Origin: Ampelocalamus luodianensis
Taxonomy: Eukaryota > Streptophyta > Magnoliopsida > Poales > Poaceae
Direction of reading: 5' to 3'
Length of the DNA stretch: 64,000 bases
Assembly: GCA_036346255.1 (NCBI GenBank)
Contig: CM070626.1
Coordinates: 11,798,001 to 11,862,000, forward strand
Both the position numbers and the translations under genes were made by a program. Below, one piece after another: positions 31,640 through 42,482 of the stretch; position 1 is the stretch's first letter; each line of letters begins with the position of its first letter. Under the pieces are notes generated by a model. The model was given only the letters and a program-made list of their open reading frames with translations, did not search any database and had not been told where the DNA came from.

Positions 31640-33225
31640 TGAGGCGAGCTGGGTGGCCGTCTAGGGAAGGGGAAAGAGAGGGAGGGAGATAGGGGAGGGC
31701 AGAGGCGGAGGAGGCACCGGCTTGTCGTCTTAATGTTGAAGATGATGTAGAGGAGGCCGCAGCACTGCAATATTAATTGAGGTTGAAGACGGATGCACGA
31801 TGAGAGTCGGGTGTTTGGGCCGTATGAGCTGTGACCTAGACGTTTTGGTCCATATTGGGCCCACTTCACTTAACTTGCATAGCTCCACCAAGCAAACCCT
31901 ATTTCCTTGATTCAATTCACGCGGTAGCGACGGCCAGGCGCAGCGATAGACAACATGATCCACCTCATCACCGGCCACATCAAGCTCGCCTCCACCTTCC
32001 CAACGCCAGATCCATGTCACCTCCCCAACGCGGCGATGCTAGATTCCTCCTCCTCCGCCATCGGATTCCTTCTCCTTGTCGATCATCGTCGCTTCCCCTG
32101 CACCTCCATCCTCCAGTCCAGGTTCCGTTGTTGCTTCCCCCTCCCCTTAGTCTCTCTTCAGTGTGAAAGCCGCCTCTGCTCCCCCTCCCCATAGACAGGC
32201 TAGGCAAGGCGAGGCCGTGGCGTGACCCCCCTTGACCGCCTTACTACCATGGTTGTCACGGCGAGCTTGGCGACCACGGCGCCTAAGGGGCGCCATGATG
32301 CGTAGTTGTCCAGGCGGGCGCCTAGTCGTCCTCAAGGCGAGGCAAGACGAGCTAAAGCGGTTCACTTGATGTGTACTTGACTACGTGACTAAAATAGCAA
32401 ATTAGAGAGAGGTCAATGACAATTGCATACCTTGATGAGCCTGCCATTCTTTTGCTCTTTTTGTAGGTAGCCAAGCACCCCCATCCAAGATAAAGTTGTA
32501 GAGTGAAACAATATAGAGCAGCTTCACAAGAATATAAGATCAAAGCCATTGAAGCCATATGTTCCTGCCATTGAGAAAGATAGCAAATATTAGCATGTAA
32601 AGTTGTAAAAATAGGTTACCGAATACTGAGCAATTGAGCATTGACTATTATAATTTCATATTTGTAAACTTGAAATGATGAAATGAAATAAGATTTAAAG
32701 TTCAAGAGCAGCCATCAGTCCATCAGTACCCAAGCACTTGTCAGACTATAATATGCAACATCTCTTTCTTTTTTTTAAAAAAAAAGAAAAGAATATGCAA
32801 ATGGAATTGATAACCAGTCAAGATGTGATTTCATTTACAATATGCAGTATCTCTTATTCAAGATGTGAATTCATTTACAAGAACCTTAACATCATTCAAT
32901 GGAATTGAATCATTGATAACCAGTCATCACCATCTGCATCATCAAGAATTTGTGCCCTTCCACATAAATCCTCCAGACCTCCACCATCTCACAGGAAACT
33001 AAACATTAATAAGAAGAACTGAGCACAAAATGCTTTTGAGTTGACATGATGAAACTGAGAGCAAAAACTATCATAACATTGCCATGATAGACCATCATAT
33101 AGTACTACTACTGCATAGTGCATCACAGAGTTAAAGACAGAGTCAAAGACAAACAAAGTTACAAAACAACTACAGTCGAACAACAAAATATAATCAATAG
33201 CAAAAGCATGAAATTGCAAAGGCCA
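31640..33225. other. Non-coding 3' part of the hAT element
   Basis: Between the left terminus and the transposase C-terminus. 32246-32350 repeats terminus-like sequence (accatggttgtcacggcg…ggcgaggcaagacgagc), perhaps a subterminal duplication or a scar of another hAT. The rest is AT-rich without a recognisable frame. Confidence 0.55.
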
Positions 33226-33976
33226 TCAACAATCATAATCTGAAGTTGCATCATCTTCCCCATGGCCTGCAACACCACGTTGTGCATTGTCATGACTAGG
33301 AGTAGGAGGAGATTTGCCATAGTCATCCTCAATCTCTTCATCATCCATCCCAAAATCTTCATTAGGCTCGTCACCTCTCCTGTCTCCTTCCTCTTCAACT
33401 GGCCATGAGTTTGAACCTATAGCACCACCACGGCGTCGCTGATGATATGACAATACAACGCTCCCAGTCCCAGCAGCTGTGGCATGGGCTTGCCTAGGTA
33501 GATTGCGACCACGGAGCGCACTTGATGCACCCACAACCTCATCAATAAGTGCCCAATCCAGATTTTCCAGCTCTGTCTCATGGACCTCTTCGGTGCCCGC
33601 ATCAATCCAGTCAGTGTTCCACTCATACTCAACAAAGATCAATGGGTTAAAGTTGCTCCCCTCTACACGCATCTTTTGAAATCTTTCAGCAATCTTTTTG
33701 TTATATTTAATATAAACCAAATCATTCAACCTTTGGTGCTCCACCCGATTTCTTCTCTTTGTATACATCTAAAAGCAATAATAACAAAAAAGACTCAAGA
33801 GTTAAGATTCAAGAGAACATTAAACAAATTCAAATAGACAATGATCAATTAGACAATTATACATTACTTAGTACTAGACTACTAGTTAGTAACTACTTAC
33901 AAATTTAAAAGGTGCTCCAATTGCACTCACACCTGGAAGACGAAGCACAAAGACCAAGAAGACACTTTGCAAATTG

Positions 33977-34879
33977 CAAGGTTATTAAGGCGTTGCCAAA
34001 GCGTCGCCTAAGCGGTAAGGCACCGTCGGGGGGGGGGGGTGGTCAAGGCATCGCCCCGTCTTGCCGCGCATACCTATGGCGTCCACCTCAGGGCTAAGGT
34101 GTCACTAAGGTGCAGAATGGCGTTAGGAAGGCCTGAGGCGACGCCTTAGACTACTGGCTAAAGTGCGAGGAGCTCGTGTTGGCCTGACCCGACCCAAGCT
34201 GGTGAGAGAGAAGGGGAAAGAGGAGAGGGCAAAGAGCTGAAGACTCACCCTGAACCCTAGGCGACGGTGCCTCCATCTCAGCGTCTCCCTCTCCAACCCA
34301 TCCCCGTCGCCCGTCGCCCTCTCCTCCCTGTCTCGGCGTCGCCCTCTCCAGCCCATCCTCGTCGTCCGTCGCCCAGCAAGGTACACTCCTCCTCTCTGCT
34401 CTGTTTCTGAATGGAGATTGAAAGGAAAGAGAGGAGAAAAAGATGAGCTTCGAGTCTTGCTCTATTTCTGAATGGAGGCAGCAGCAGCTAGCACAGTAGC
34501 TAGTAGCACATGGAGAAGACAGAGAGCCTGCAACTTCTCTTCTTTTTTTATTTGAAAGTAGTAGCACGGAGAAGACAGAGATTGCGGATTTAGAGTTGTT
34601 TATTACTTCCAACAGCTAGCATAGTAGCACAGTAGAGAGTGACTTCTAGCTGGCTCTGTAGTGAGATTTTTTTGTGCACGAGAAGCTCCTTTCATCTACC
34701 CTGTTGCTAGCTGCTGTTAGTTGGAATACAATTAAGGTGTTCTAACTAATATCCTAACTCTGCACTAATCCTTAGCGCCTTAGGATGTGGTAAGGCATCG
34801 CCTTGCCTCGCGCCTTAGTGCTTAAAAGGTGTGAGGGAGGTGGGTCGCCTTGCCTCGCCTTACCGCCTTAATAACCATG
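33977..34879. mobile_element. Non-autonomous hAT inserted in the hAT transposase gene
   Basis: 903 bp, ends CAAGGTTATTAAGGCG and CGCCTTAATAACCATG, flanked by perfect 8-bp duplications GCAAATTG (33969-33976, 34880-34887). Its termini are nearly those of the surrounding hAT, so both probably used related transposases. It contains a G-run at about 34029-34040 and CG-rich subterminal repeats (gccttgcctcgcc) but no ORF with known domains. The gap in the host gene falls in the dimerisation domain. Confidence 0.92.
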
Positions 34880-36568
34880 GCAAATTGTTGAAGCTCTGAT
34901 ACGTCGCCACCATATGCATCCCACCAATCAACTATAATAATGCAAAAGGCATGATTCTTGAAGCAATAAAATTGAATACGCCAAATTGAAATGAAATTGA
35001 GTACTTACGTGGGCTCATTTTTCCTTGACTTGATATTGCTAGTGCCTTTCCAAAGCAAGCTTGCTTTTTCTCATAATGATTAGCTTGGGTAGATATCTTT
35101 ATGGCAAGTGCCTCGTCGTCTTGACCAACCATCTTGGAAAGAACATCGTTGAAATTGTCCCTTAGCTTTTGGGCACGTGTACTATCTTTCTCTTTGAATT
35201 CATAAAATTTATTTGGATTCAAGTACAGTGCAGCCCCATATAGCTTCACTTCCATTTGGTCTGTCCACCGCCTCTCAATAATGTCAATCACACGTTCAAG
35301 GAGAACCTTGCCCTACAAGGCTTCCTTTATTTTCTCCTTGGCAACATCCATAGCTACCAAAACCTCTAGCATCGCTGGGTTCTCATCACCATCAACGATC
35401 CTCAACACAGTAACTAGTGGTTGTGTTGCTCTTTTGGAGTATTGCACAATATTCCAAAAAATAGTAGAGAGCATAATTTCAGCTACATTCTTCCCCACTT
35501 GTGGCTTAGCCAATTTGCACATATTCCAATCCTCATCCACAAAGAGATTTCTCAATGCAGCCCTATGCTTGAACAAACTCTGCAAGGTTAGGAACGATGT
35601 GGCGAATCAAGTGGCTAGTGGCCTCACAAGATCATAGCCTTCTGTCTTATCCCTCATTGCATCAAGAAGCTTCCCATGCCTATAGATAAATGTGGTGACA
35701 CGTTTGGCTTTGGTAATGCAACTATTGAACTCAAGTATCTTACCAATTTCCTCCAACATGAGGTCTATGCAATGGGCAACACATGGGGTCCAAAATAGAG
35801 TAAGAATTCTGGCCATTAGAAGTCTGCTTGCTGTTTTGAAGTTAGCACCATTATCAGTGATCACTTGAACAACATTTTTCTCGCCAACTTCCTCAATTCT
35901 CTTCTGTAGTAAGTCAGCTAGCATTATTGCATTGGCCACCTGACTTGATGCATCAACAAACTCTAGGAAGAAAGTCCCCACTAGGCTGTTGGCAAGGAAA
36001 TTAATCAAATGTCGTCCTCTTTTATCAGTCCACCCATCTGACATGATAGTGCAGCCATACTCCTTCCAAGTTAACTAATGTGTCTTCCTCAGAATCTCTA
36101 TTTTCTTCTTTGCCTTTTGCAACCCTAGTTTCCTCAACTCATGATAATTTGGACCAATATGGCCAGGTCCAATTTGCCCAATGACCTCAACCATTACCTC
36201 AAAGGACCTTGACTTAGCCACATTGAAGGGTATACCATTCGAGTAGAAAAAAATATGCTATGTATTCATTGTATCTCTCTCTATCTTCCTTGGTGACCTT
36301 AGAGTTGAATTGATCCATGCATGTTTGCTTCTTCCCCCTTGCATGTCTTTCCTCAACCACCTTATGGGGAAGCTTCCGAAGCATACTAATAATAGATTTA
36401 GTTCCCATCGAAGATGCTGGAGAAGGTTTCTTAGCATTCTTGAATTGAAGAGCTACAGCTGCTAGCTTCCTTTTTATAGTTATCCTGGAACTTGGAGTAG
36501 GCCTTGGTACTGTGGTGGATGCCCGAAGAGAGGGCCAAGAGCCTTTTGTTGAATGTGTTGCTTCACCT

Positions 36569-36654
36569 TGTGGTTGGTCGACTTCCTTGAACTCTTGTGC
36601 TTCCTTCTCCTTGTGGTTGGTCGACTTCCTTGAACTCTTGTGCTTCCTCTTGTG
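36569..36654. repeat. 43-bp tandem duplication in the hAT transposase gene
   Basis: ggttggtcgacttccttgaa followed by ctcttgtgcttcc occurs twice with a 43-base period. Because 43 is not a multiple of three, it shifts the reading frame just after the BED finger. Confidence 0.9.
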
Positions 36655-37189
36655 CCTCTCCTACATCATCATCATCATAATTGATTGGCTTGTTCCTCAC
36701 CCCCTTCCTAAGGTAGTCTCGCATCTCTTTCATGATGGTGGTGGTTGTCTTGGAGCATTTCTCTACATCTCTAAAGACCCTGGCAAGATGTTGCTTAAGC
36801 TTCTTGATTCCCAAAGAAACAATTACTCCACAAAGCTTGCATTGGACCTTACCTTTGTTGCCCAAATCTGACCAAAAACCATACTGCCACCTAGGATCTT
36901 TGGACTTTGCCCTTCGTTTAGGATCTTTACTTGGATCATATTGCTCAGTCTGTTGCTCGGCTGCCTCAGCATTGTCACCACATTGCTCTCTCTGATTTTC
37001 CTTCAAAGATTCAAAGGTCGAATGGTCAATAGACCTGCACATCAGTAGCGAGTAGCAAGTTAGCAACACTAGCAGTCGCACACATCAGTAGCAAGTTGCA
37101 ACACTATGCCACTGGCACATTAGCAAAGTCACCGATTAGGCGATTACCGAAGCACTACAAATGGGAGATTGGGAGAAGCAGATGGGAAC

Positions 37190-37380
37190 CAGAGGGAGGG
37201 AGGCGACGCGGTGGGAGGGAGGGAGTGGAGGCAGCGCGGGAAGGAGGGAGGTGGCACGGCGAGCGCTGCGGGAGCACGAGAGGGAGGAAGGCGGCACAGC
37301 GGGATTGCGGGAGGGAGGGAGGGAGTGGCGCGGGAGTGGAGGTCGGGCCGCGATAAGGAGGGAGGGAGTGGAGGTTGAAG
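37190..37380. repeat. G/A-rich gaggga low-complexity tract
   Basis: Irregular ggaggga(g) repeats in the 5' part of the hAT element, just upstream of the transposase frame. Open frames across it are composition artefacts. Confidence 0.7.
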
Positions 37381-37756
37381 AAGGCATACCTGGCGGCTGG
37401 CGCGGTGAGGGGTGGCGACGGCTAGCCAATGGCTAACGCTTAGAGCTTCGCTTTGGGCCTTTGGCTTCACTTCCCAGTCGAGTGAAGCTTTTGATCCCAA
37501 CACCCGAGCGCTGCTTCGGTCCTTCCTTCCTTATCTAGGGTGGATGTGGCAAGACACCCGCCCAAACACCCGCCTAGGATGCCTCTTCGACACTGTGGAC
37601 GCAACATTGGCCTGGATGCTCGCCTAGATGGCCAAGGCGAGGCGCTCCTCCGCGACGTCCGTTCCGCCCGGCTTGGACGCCAAGGTGATGCTGTGACATC
37701 CATGCTTGCTGCTTAAGCGATGCATAGGTGACGCTTTAATAACCATGGGGCCCACA

Positions 37757-38330
37757 TGTCAGTCCTCCCTCTCCCTTCTTCCACCTTTTTCTATCATTCT
37801 CTCTCCCCTCTCCATGCCTCCACCCCGCCGCGCCCCTCCTTCCCTCTCCCTCCCTCTCTATGCCTCCACTGAGTCGCCCCCTGCCACCTCCTCCCCCTCT
37901 CCATGCCTCTACCACGCCGCCCCTCGCCGCCTCATCCTCCCCACATCCCTTCCTCTCCATGCTTCCACCGCACTGCCCACCGCTGCCTCCTCCTCTCCCT
38001 ACCTCTCTCCTTCTCCACGCCGACCACCATCGCCTCCTCCTCCTCCTCCCTTCCTCTTCATGCTTCCACCGCACCGCCCACCACCGCCTCCTCCTCCCTC
38101 CCTCCCTCTCGTGGCCGCCACCACACCGCCCCACCGCCTCCTCCTCCTCCTCCCTCTCCATCCTTCCACCACACCGTCCCTCGCCACCTCATCCTCCCCA
38201 CATCCCTTTCTCTCCATGCTTCCACCGTATCGCCCCCCACTGCCTCCTCCTCCCCTCCCTCCCTCCCTCTCTCCTTCTCCATGCCAACCACCACCCCTCC
38301 CCCTCCTCCCTCCCTCTCCGTGCCTCCAAC
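37757..38330. repeat. Pyrimidine-rich minisatellite
   Basis: Seven or more imperfect repeats built on ctccatgc(t/c)tccaccgcaccgcc and cctcctcctccctccctctc. They produce long Ser/Pro/Leu frames on one strand and Gly/Arg frames on the other that I do not regard as genes. Confidence 0.8.
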
Positions 38331-38334
38331 ACCG

Positions 38335-38835
38335 CGTGCTCGCCCTCCTGGACCCGTGTGTCCCCGCCATCTCCTCGTCATGCCACAACGTCTCCTCCAG
38401 TGACGTTGTCGTCGACCGGGCACTCTGCCTCCACGCACGCCTCTTCCACTCGACGAGCCCCAGCGATGCTAATGACATGGAACCCCTCCTCGTGATCATC
38501 TTCTTCCACAGCAGCGGGTTTGTGTTCCTCTCCGCGGCATCCTCGGCTTACGACGGGGCCTACCGCCGCATCATGAGGTACGCCTCCACGGCCATGCTCT
38601 CGATTGACTACTGGCGCTCCCCGGAGCACCGCTTCCCTACACCTACGACGATGGCTTCGCTGCCCTACGCTTCCTCGATGACCCCAAGAACCACCCCGTG
38701 GACGTCCCACTCGACGGCTCCCGCTGCTTCCTCGCCGGGGACAGTGTTGGCGGTAACATCGCCTACCATGTCGCCCGACGCTACACCACAGGCTCCTCCA
38801 CCTTCAAGATTGTTGTCAGTGTCACAGTGTGCATG
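38335..38835 (+). pseudogene. Captured carboxylesterase (CXE18/GID1-like alpha/beta hydrolase) fragment
   Basis: The plus-strand frame shows SSSDVVVDRALCLHARLFH, then LLVIIFFHSSGFVFLSAAS, then RRIMRYASTAMLSIDYWRSP and EHRFP. After a one-base deletion near 38640, a second frame continues with YDDGFAALRFLDDPKNHPVD and the nucleophile elbow GDSVGGN (about 38738-38758). The order matches plant class-I carboxylesterases. The oxyanion-hole HGGG is changed to HSSG, the frame is shifted, and the C-terminal half with the catalytic Asp and His is missing, so it cannot be active. Its place between the TIRs of a MULE-like element suggests gene capture. Confidence 0.8.
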
Positions 38836-39211
38836 CGCAACTGCCTATTGTACGTATGCCTACTTGGGTAGCTGGGATGGCATGTCGTGTGTCTTAATCT
38901 GTAGTGTAGGTTGTCGATGGTGAGGACGGTGGCACCAGATGACGTGATCAAAATAGAGGAGAAGAGAGAGAAGAGAGAGGGGGAAGAAGATGGGGGAAGG
39001 GACTAACATGTGACCCCGTCATTTTTTATTATTATTTTCTGATTTGTTAGATGATGTAGCAGACACGCAACAGACATGTCACATGAAACCGGGTGGGAAG
39101 GGCCAAAGGGGGTAAAGTGGACGGTTTTGAAAGTTGGATGTTGCGTTTTAGACGTTTTGGAGTTGGAGGTTGAAAATCAGACTCTGGCGATAGTTGAAGA
39201 TTGAACAAGTA

Positions 39212-39420
39212 AAGTAGTTAACTTTTTTTTAGACGAGTTAACTGTTGGTGTTGATTATACAGAGTTAGTGAAGCATCAGTAATATGGAGTCTTGCTTGCT
39301 TGAGGGTTGATTAGTGGTGTATCCCAAAACTAAGTGCATGCGAAATTGCTAACATGCTCTGCAAAATGAGATTTGTATCAACTTTCCTATTGAAATGTCA
39401 TTTTCTTTCCAAAATTACAA
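39212..39420. repeat. Right copy of the ~208-bp intron duplication
   Basis: See 31132-31339. This copy continues directly into intron sequence leading to exon 2, so it is the original intron end; the left copy continues from exon 1. Confidence 0.93.
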
Positions 39421-39597
39421 AGACATCTCCTAAATTTACTACTGAAATATGTGAATTCCCTCAAAAATTTCAAGGGCATACAATTTTTTTTTTTTGGAAA
39501 TTTGGGAGTGCAGTTGCATCCGCTTCGTCAATATTTCCTAGGGCTTGCACATAAACTGTGGCTGGTGGTTTGAATCGTGATGGAAACAGAAAATAAG

Positions 39598-39736
39598 GGA
39601 ATGGTTTTCACTCGATGCTCGTTCTTATATCGGCAGATTGGAGTACATGCTTAGGAAACTAAAGAGAACTGATTGGGAGCTCCCGGAACTTGTCAACCGA
39701 CTGGAGGAAATCTTGTATATGGAATTCCCAAACAAG
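39598..39736 (+). CDS. HAC-like gene, coding exon 2
   Basis: Acceptor aaaataag|G at 39597 and donor AAG|gtattg at 39737. It encodes EWFSLDARSYIGRLEYMLRK and then ELPELVNRLEEILYMEFPNK. The RSYI and NRLEE positions parallel the conserved N-terminal block of plant HAC proteins. The acceptor was chosen because it is the one that keeps the frame from exon 1. Confidence 0.55.
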
Positions 39737-39861
39737 GTATTGCTCATGCTTTCCTTTTTTTTTCTTTCCCCTTTTTCTTTTGAGATCTAGTCTACAAGCG
39801 ATCAAATCCTTTTTTGGGCAAAAGTAAATCTTTTTATTTTATATCCATTTTGTTTGAGCAG

Positions 39862-40059
39862 AACGACTACTCCAATATGATGAAGGGATCAGTCGAGCCA
39901 CAATTTCATTTAGCTATTAAGACCTTCAATGCCCTGAACCAACAGAACCGACAAAACCAACAAATGTCAAGGAAGGAATTAGCTGAGAAATCACATTCAA
40001 CTTCCGCAGATTCAACTTCCACTTCCACTAATTCAACTTCCGCAGACTTGTTCACCTGA
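39862..40059 (+). CDS. HAC-like gene, coding exon 3 (to first stop)
   Basis: Acceptor gagcag|AAC. It encodes NDYSNMMKGSVEPQFHLAIK, then a Gln/Asn-rich NQQNRQNQQM stretch and a Ser/Thr-rich tail, ending at TGA 40057-40059. The tail contains a degenerate repeat (ADSTSTSTNSTSAD). The same frame stays open for 66 codons beyond the TGA, so this may be a premature stop or a missed splice. Confidence 0.5.
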   Translation, partial: NDYSNMMKGSVEPQFHLAIKTFNALNQQNRQNQQMSRKELAEKSHSTSADSTSTSTNSTSADLFT

Positions 40060-40260
40060 TATAGCCCTCCAGGGTGTAGCATTCCAGATGTCATGACATT
40101 GGTATGTGAATGTGGAGCAGCTTGTGTGTGTAATGAACATTTCATTACAATTGAATTGTTTGTTGAGAGAGAGCAAAGGGAAATGTTTCTGACCATCTCC
40201 ACAGCTAAAGACCGTCTCGAGTGGCTTAGAAGAAAGTATAATGCCAAGTATGGGCATTAG
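40060..40260 (+). other. Open frame beyond the TGA, possible last exon
   Basis: In frame with exon 3: YSPPGCSIPDVMTLVCECGA, then CNEHFITIELF and a basic C-terminus LEWLRRKYNAKYGH before TAG 40258-40260. It has four cysteines (C-E-C, C-V-C), a coding-like run I cannot assign to a family. An alternative is an intron ending cctccag|g at about 40075. Confidence 0.35.
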
Positions 40261-41084
40261 TTGAATAAATATTAGAAGGTTATCTGATACTTTCCTTGTA
40301 AGTTGTGTGCCTTCTGTTCAACTCAACACTTGTATTTATTATAGAGGTTGGACAGTCAATGCACAGTTGTTAGCTACGTTTGTCTGGGCATAAACAGTAC
40401 ATTTGTTAGCATTCTAAAAATGGCTCGTCTATACAAGATTCAGCTGTTTTCTCGGCCTAAAACAGTCAAATTTTAGTTTATTTACAACTTTATTATACAT
40501 AAATTATAGTAAATTATTTATGTATTTTTTTGTTTTTTGTCACTGTAATTATTTTCAAAAGTCTAAATAACTCATATTTCCACCACATAATTCAAAATTT
40601 AGCATATACTTTGAGAGATTGAGCAAAAAAAAATGCAAAAAAATTAAAATTCTATACCAACAAAATACGACAATGTGGTGAACCCATTATGTCCTGAAAA
40701 AATATTAATAATAAATTCGGACCCCAATTCATCAGATAAGAAGTGCAAATCTCAAAGCATATCGGACGGATAAAAATTCGACGGTTTTAACAAAAGAAAA
40801 CAGTCGAACGTTTTTTTAGCCAAACCGTTCTAAAAAGGCAGCGTGAAACTGCCATTTGAATAAATATTAGAAGGTTATCTGATACTTTCCTTGTAAGTTG
40901 TGTTCCTTCTGTTCAACTCAACACTTGTATTTATTATCAAGGTTGGACAGTCAATGCACAGTTGTTAGCTATGTTTGTCTTGGCATAAACAATACATTTG
41001 TTAGCATTCTAAAAAGGCAGCGTGAAACTGCCATTTGAATGAATATTAGAAGGTTATCTGATACTTTCCTTGTAACCTGTGTGC
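40261..41084. repeat. Tandem ~180-bp unit downstream of the HAC-like gene (copies 1, 2 and start of 3)
   Basis: The unit runs tgaataaatattagaaggtt … ccttctgttcaactcaacac … tttgttagcattctaaaaaggcagcgtgaaactgccatt. Copy 1: 40261-40420 plus 40837-40855 (split by an insertion). Copy 2: 40857-41037. Copy 3 starts at 41038, is cut at about 41084 and resumes at 59929. The first copy directly follows the stop codon, so the unit is derived from the gene's 3' flank. Confidence 0.88.
40421..40827. mobile_element. 407-bp insertion with 9-bp target duplication
   Basis: TTCTAAAAA occurs on both sides (40412-40420, 40828-40836), and comparison with copy 2 of the tandem unit shows the empty site. The element begins TGGCTCGTC and ends AGCCAAACCG, with only weak inverted similarity at the ends. 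A 9-bp duplication fits a non-autonomous Mutator-like element. No ORF. Confidence 0.75.
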
Positions 41085-42482
41085 ATTTAAAGAATCTAGA
41101 CCCGCCATTATGAGTTAATAGAGTATTTTGGTGATTAATGACAAATCTATTTGTGAGACTAACACTTCTATTGTTATACCTATTATTTAGTCTCAATTGG
41201 ATATAAAGGTGAAAATCAAAGGGGGTATGCATTCGATATCATAGTCCTATATTTTGTTGCATTCATCGGATCTAAAATATAAGTTGAACTTTATTAAAAG
41301 GTTAACTTAAATATGTGCATATGTTCTTATTACACATTCGTATATACACACATTTAGAGAGAGTTCACTCTATGTTTTGTGGTTTAATTGGTATTGATCC
41401 ATATATCTTTATCCACATATATTTAGGATCTCTACTTGGAAACATATCCCTGAGTATATAAAACTTGTGTAGTTCATATATACTCATTCTTTATATTCAG
41501 TTATTTGTAATTGTAATGGTTATCGTGAGTTACCAAAGAGGAAAAGATTGGAGTATCTTGTTCCACCATTATGAGCTAATGGTATGTCGTGGTAATTAAT
41601 GACAATCATATTGTGGGACTAACATTTTTCATGAGTTGGATGAATAGGTTATATTTCAGGGTAATGAAGACTTTGGATGACATCATAGTTGATCGTCATC
41701 AAGTCAAGAGCTTTGAGTAAAGGATGCATAATATGTTGATGCACATCAAAATCTCGAAGAAAAGGGAATCATCATGCGTTGATGATGTTCGAGAAGAGTA
41801 GATGATCATAAGTTGATCATCAAGTCAAGAGAAGGCCCATCATGTGTTGATGGAGGGCAAAAGAAAGATGTCATCATGTGTTGATGATATTCAAGTTAAA
41901 AACCCAGACTTGAAGTGAAGATGTGCGTCATCAACCTTCAAGAAGGTGTGTAAGGCAAAGGTATGACTAGCTAGGGCTAAGGATGTGTTCTTAGTCTTTT
42001 ACCGGTCTTGGTGTTTGGTTGTAGACCGGATTGCTAGTATAGGATGTCGTACTATTAAGAGGGATCTTGACTGGTAGCTTGAGTTAGTCATGTGTTGATA
42101 GCTCGTTGTGCTTGCTCTAGCTCTCGTTAGCATGTTGCCTATATTTGCGAATGTATTTTGCAAAAAGTTGAGGCTCATGCATAATCCTTGTAGCATGTGA
42201 ATTTAGTTTGCGAATATGTTTTGCAAATGGTTTGAGTCTATGTACCTTATCCCTTGTGGTATTGATTCTAAAAGTTGACAAATGTGTTTTACAACTTGTT
42301 GAGAATCTTACCTTTAACCTTTATTTGCATTGCGCATCAATTGGCAAATGTGTTTTGCAAATTGAGTTAAAGCAGAGTGCAATCTGTGCCTTTCTCAGAA
42401 AAGGCAGTAGTACCAGCGTGTATTGGGTGGTACTACTGGACTGCGATAGTACTAGAGTTCTTTGAGAGGAACTACCGCAACT
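41085..42482. mobile_element. LTR-retrotransposon-derived sequence (left part of composite insertion)
   Basis: Two related starts, 41101 and 41563, read ccattatgag(t/c)taat followed by gattaatgacaa and gtg(a/g)gactaaca. Later blocks repeat gttgatcatcaagtcaagag and catcatgtgttgatga, and cgaatatgttttgcaaa. These are characteristic of long LTRs in some grass LTR retrotransposons (Copia-type in my recollection). No coding domain. The left boundary at about 41084 lies inside the third tandem unit; no clean target duplication is visible, so this may be truncated. Confidence 0.55.

Larger units (their letters stand above)
33226..37081 (-). pseudogene. hAT transposase (BED zinc finger, DUF659, hAT dimerisation), interrupted
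   Basis: Minus-strand pieces in order. About 36880-36780: BED-type finger CKLCGVIVSLGIKKLKQHL ending in VEKC. 36408-36310: GTKSIISMLRKLP region. 36044-35607: DUF659 core with MSDGWTDKRGRHLINFL and QVITDNGANFK. 35585-34980: central helical region. 34925-34880: WWDAYGGDVSELQ at the start of the dimerisation domain. After the inserted element, 33976-33910 continues it, and 33768-33226 gives the basic RRNRVEHQRLNDLVYIKYNK segment and an acidic tail. Breaks: a 43-bp duplication near 36569-36654, further shifts near 36250 and 35600, and the 903-bp insertion. The protein would bind the TIRs and cut as a dimer; this copy is dead. Confidence 0.85.
31508..37747 (-). mobile_element. hAT transposon with decayed transposase gene
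   Basis: 6,240 bp. Ends CATGGTTATTAAAGCG and CGCTTTAATAACCATG are perfect inverted repeats over 16 bases. The 8-bp target duplication is GGACCCAC (31500-31507) versus GGGCCCAC (37748-37755), one mismatch. The interior has a BED-finger, DUF659 and hAT-dimerisation gene on the minus strand. Flanks both belong to the Pack-type element. A 903-bp relative with similar termini sits inside the transposase gene. Confidence 0.88.
31340..39211. mobile_element. Pack-MULE-like element carrying a carboxylesterase fragment, invaded by hAT elements
   Basis: Terminal inverted similarity: ttcaacctccaactccaaaac (31351 onward) recurs inverted at about 39150-39171. The similarity continues inward for about 85 bases (cgcaacctccaactctcaaaa; cttcccaccc). 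These ends match the widespread grass MULE family whose TIRs read as a string of caac(c/t)tccaact and caaaaccg blocks. Removing the hAT at 31508-37747 leaves about 1.6 kb with a broken carboxylesterase piece, as in gene-capturing Pack-MULEs. The outermost bases and a 9-bp TSD were not resolved. Confidence 0.65.

Noticed and set aside
37706..38923. A single 405-aa protein across the minisatellite and the esterase piece
   Set aside because: The first two thirds are Ser/Pro repeats from a pyrimidine-rich minisatellite. Only 38335-38835 has real homology, and it changes frame near 38640.
40060..40260. Stop-codon readthrough or selenocysteine at TGA 40057
   Set aside because: Land plants lack selenoprotein synthesis, and no readthrough context is evident. 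Pseudogenisation or a missed intron is simpler.
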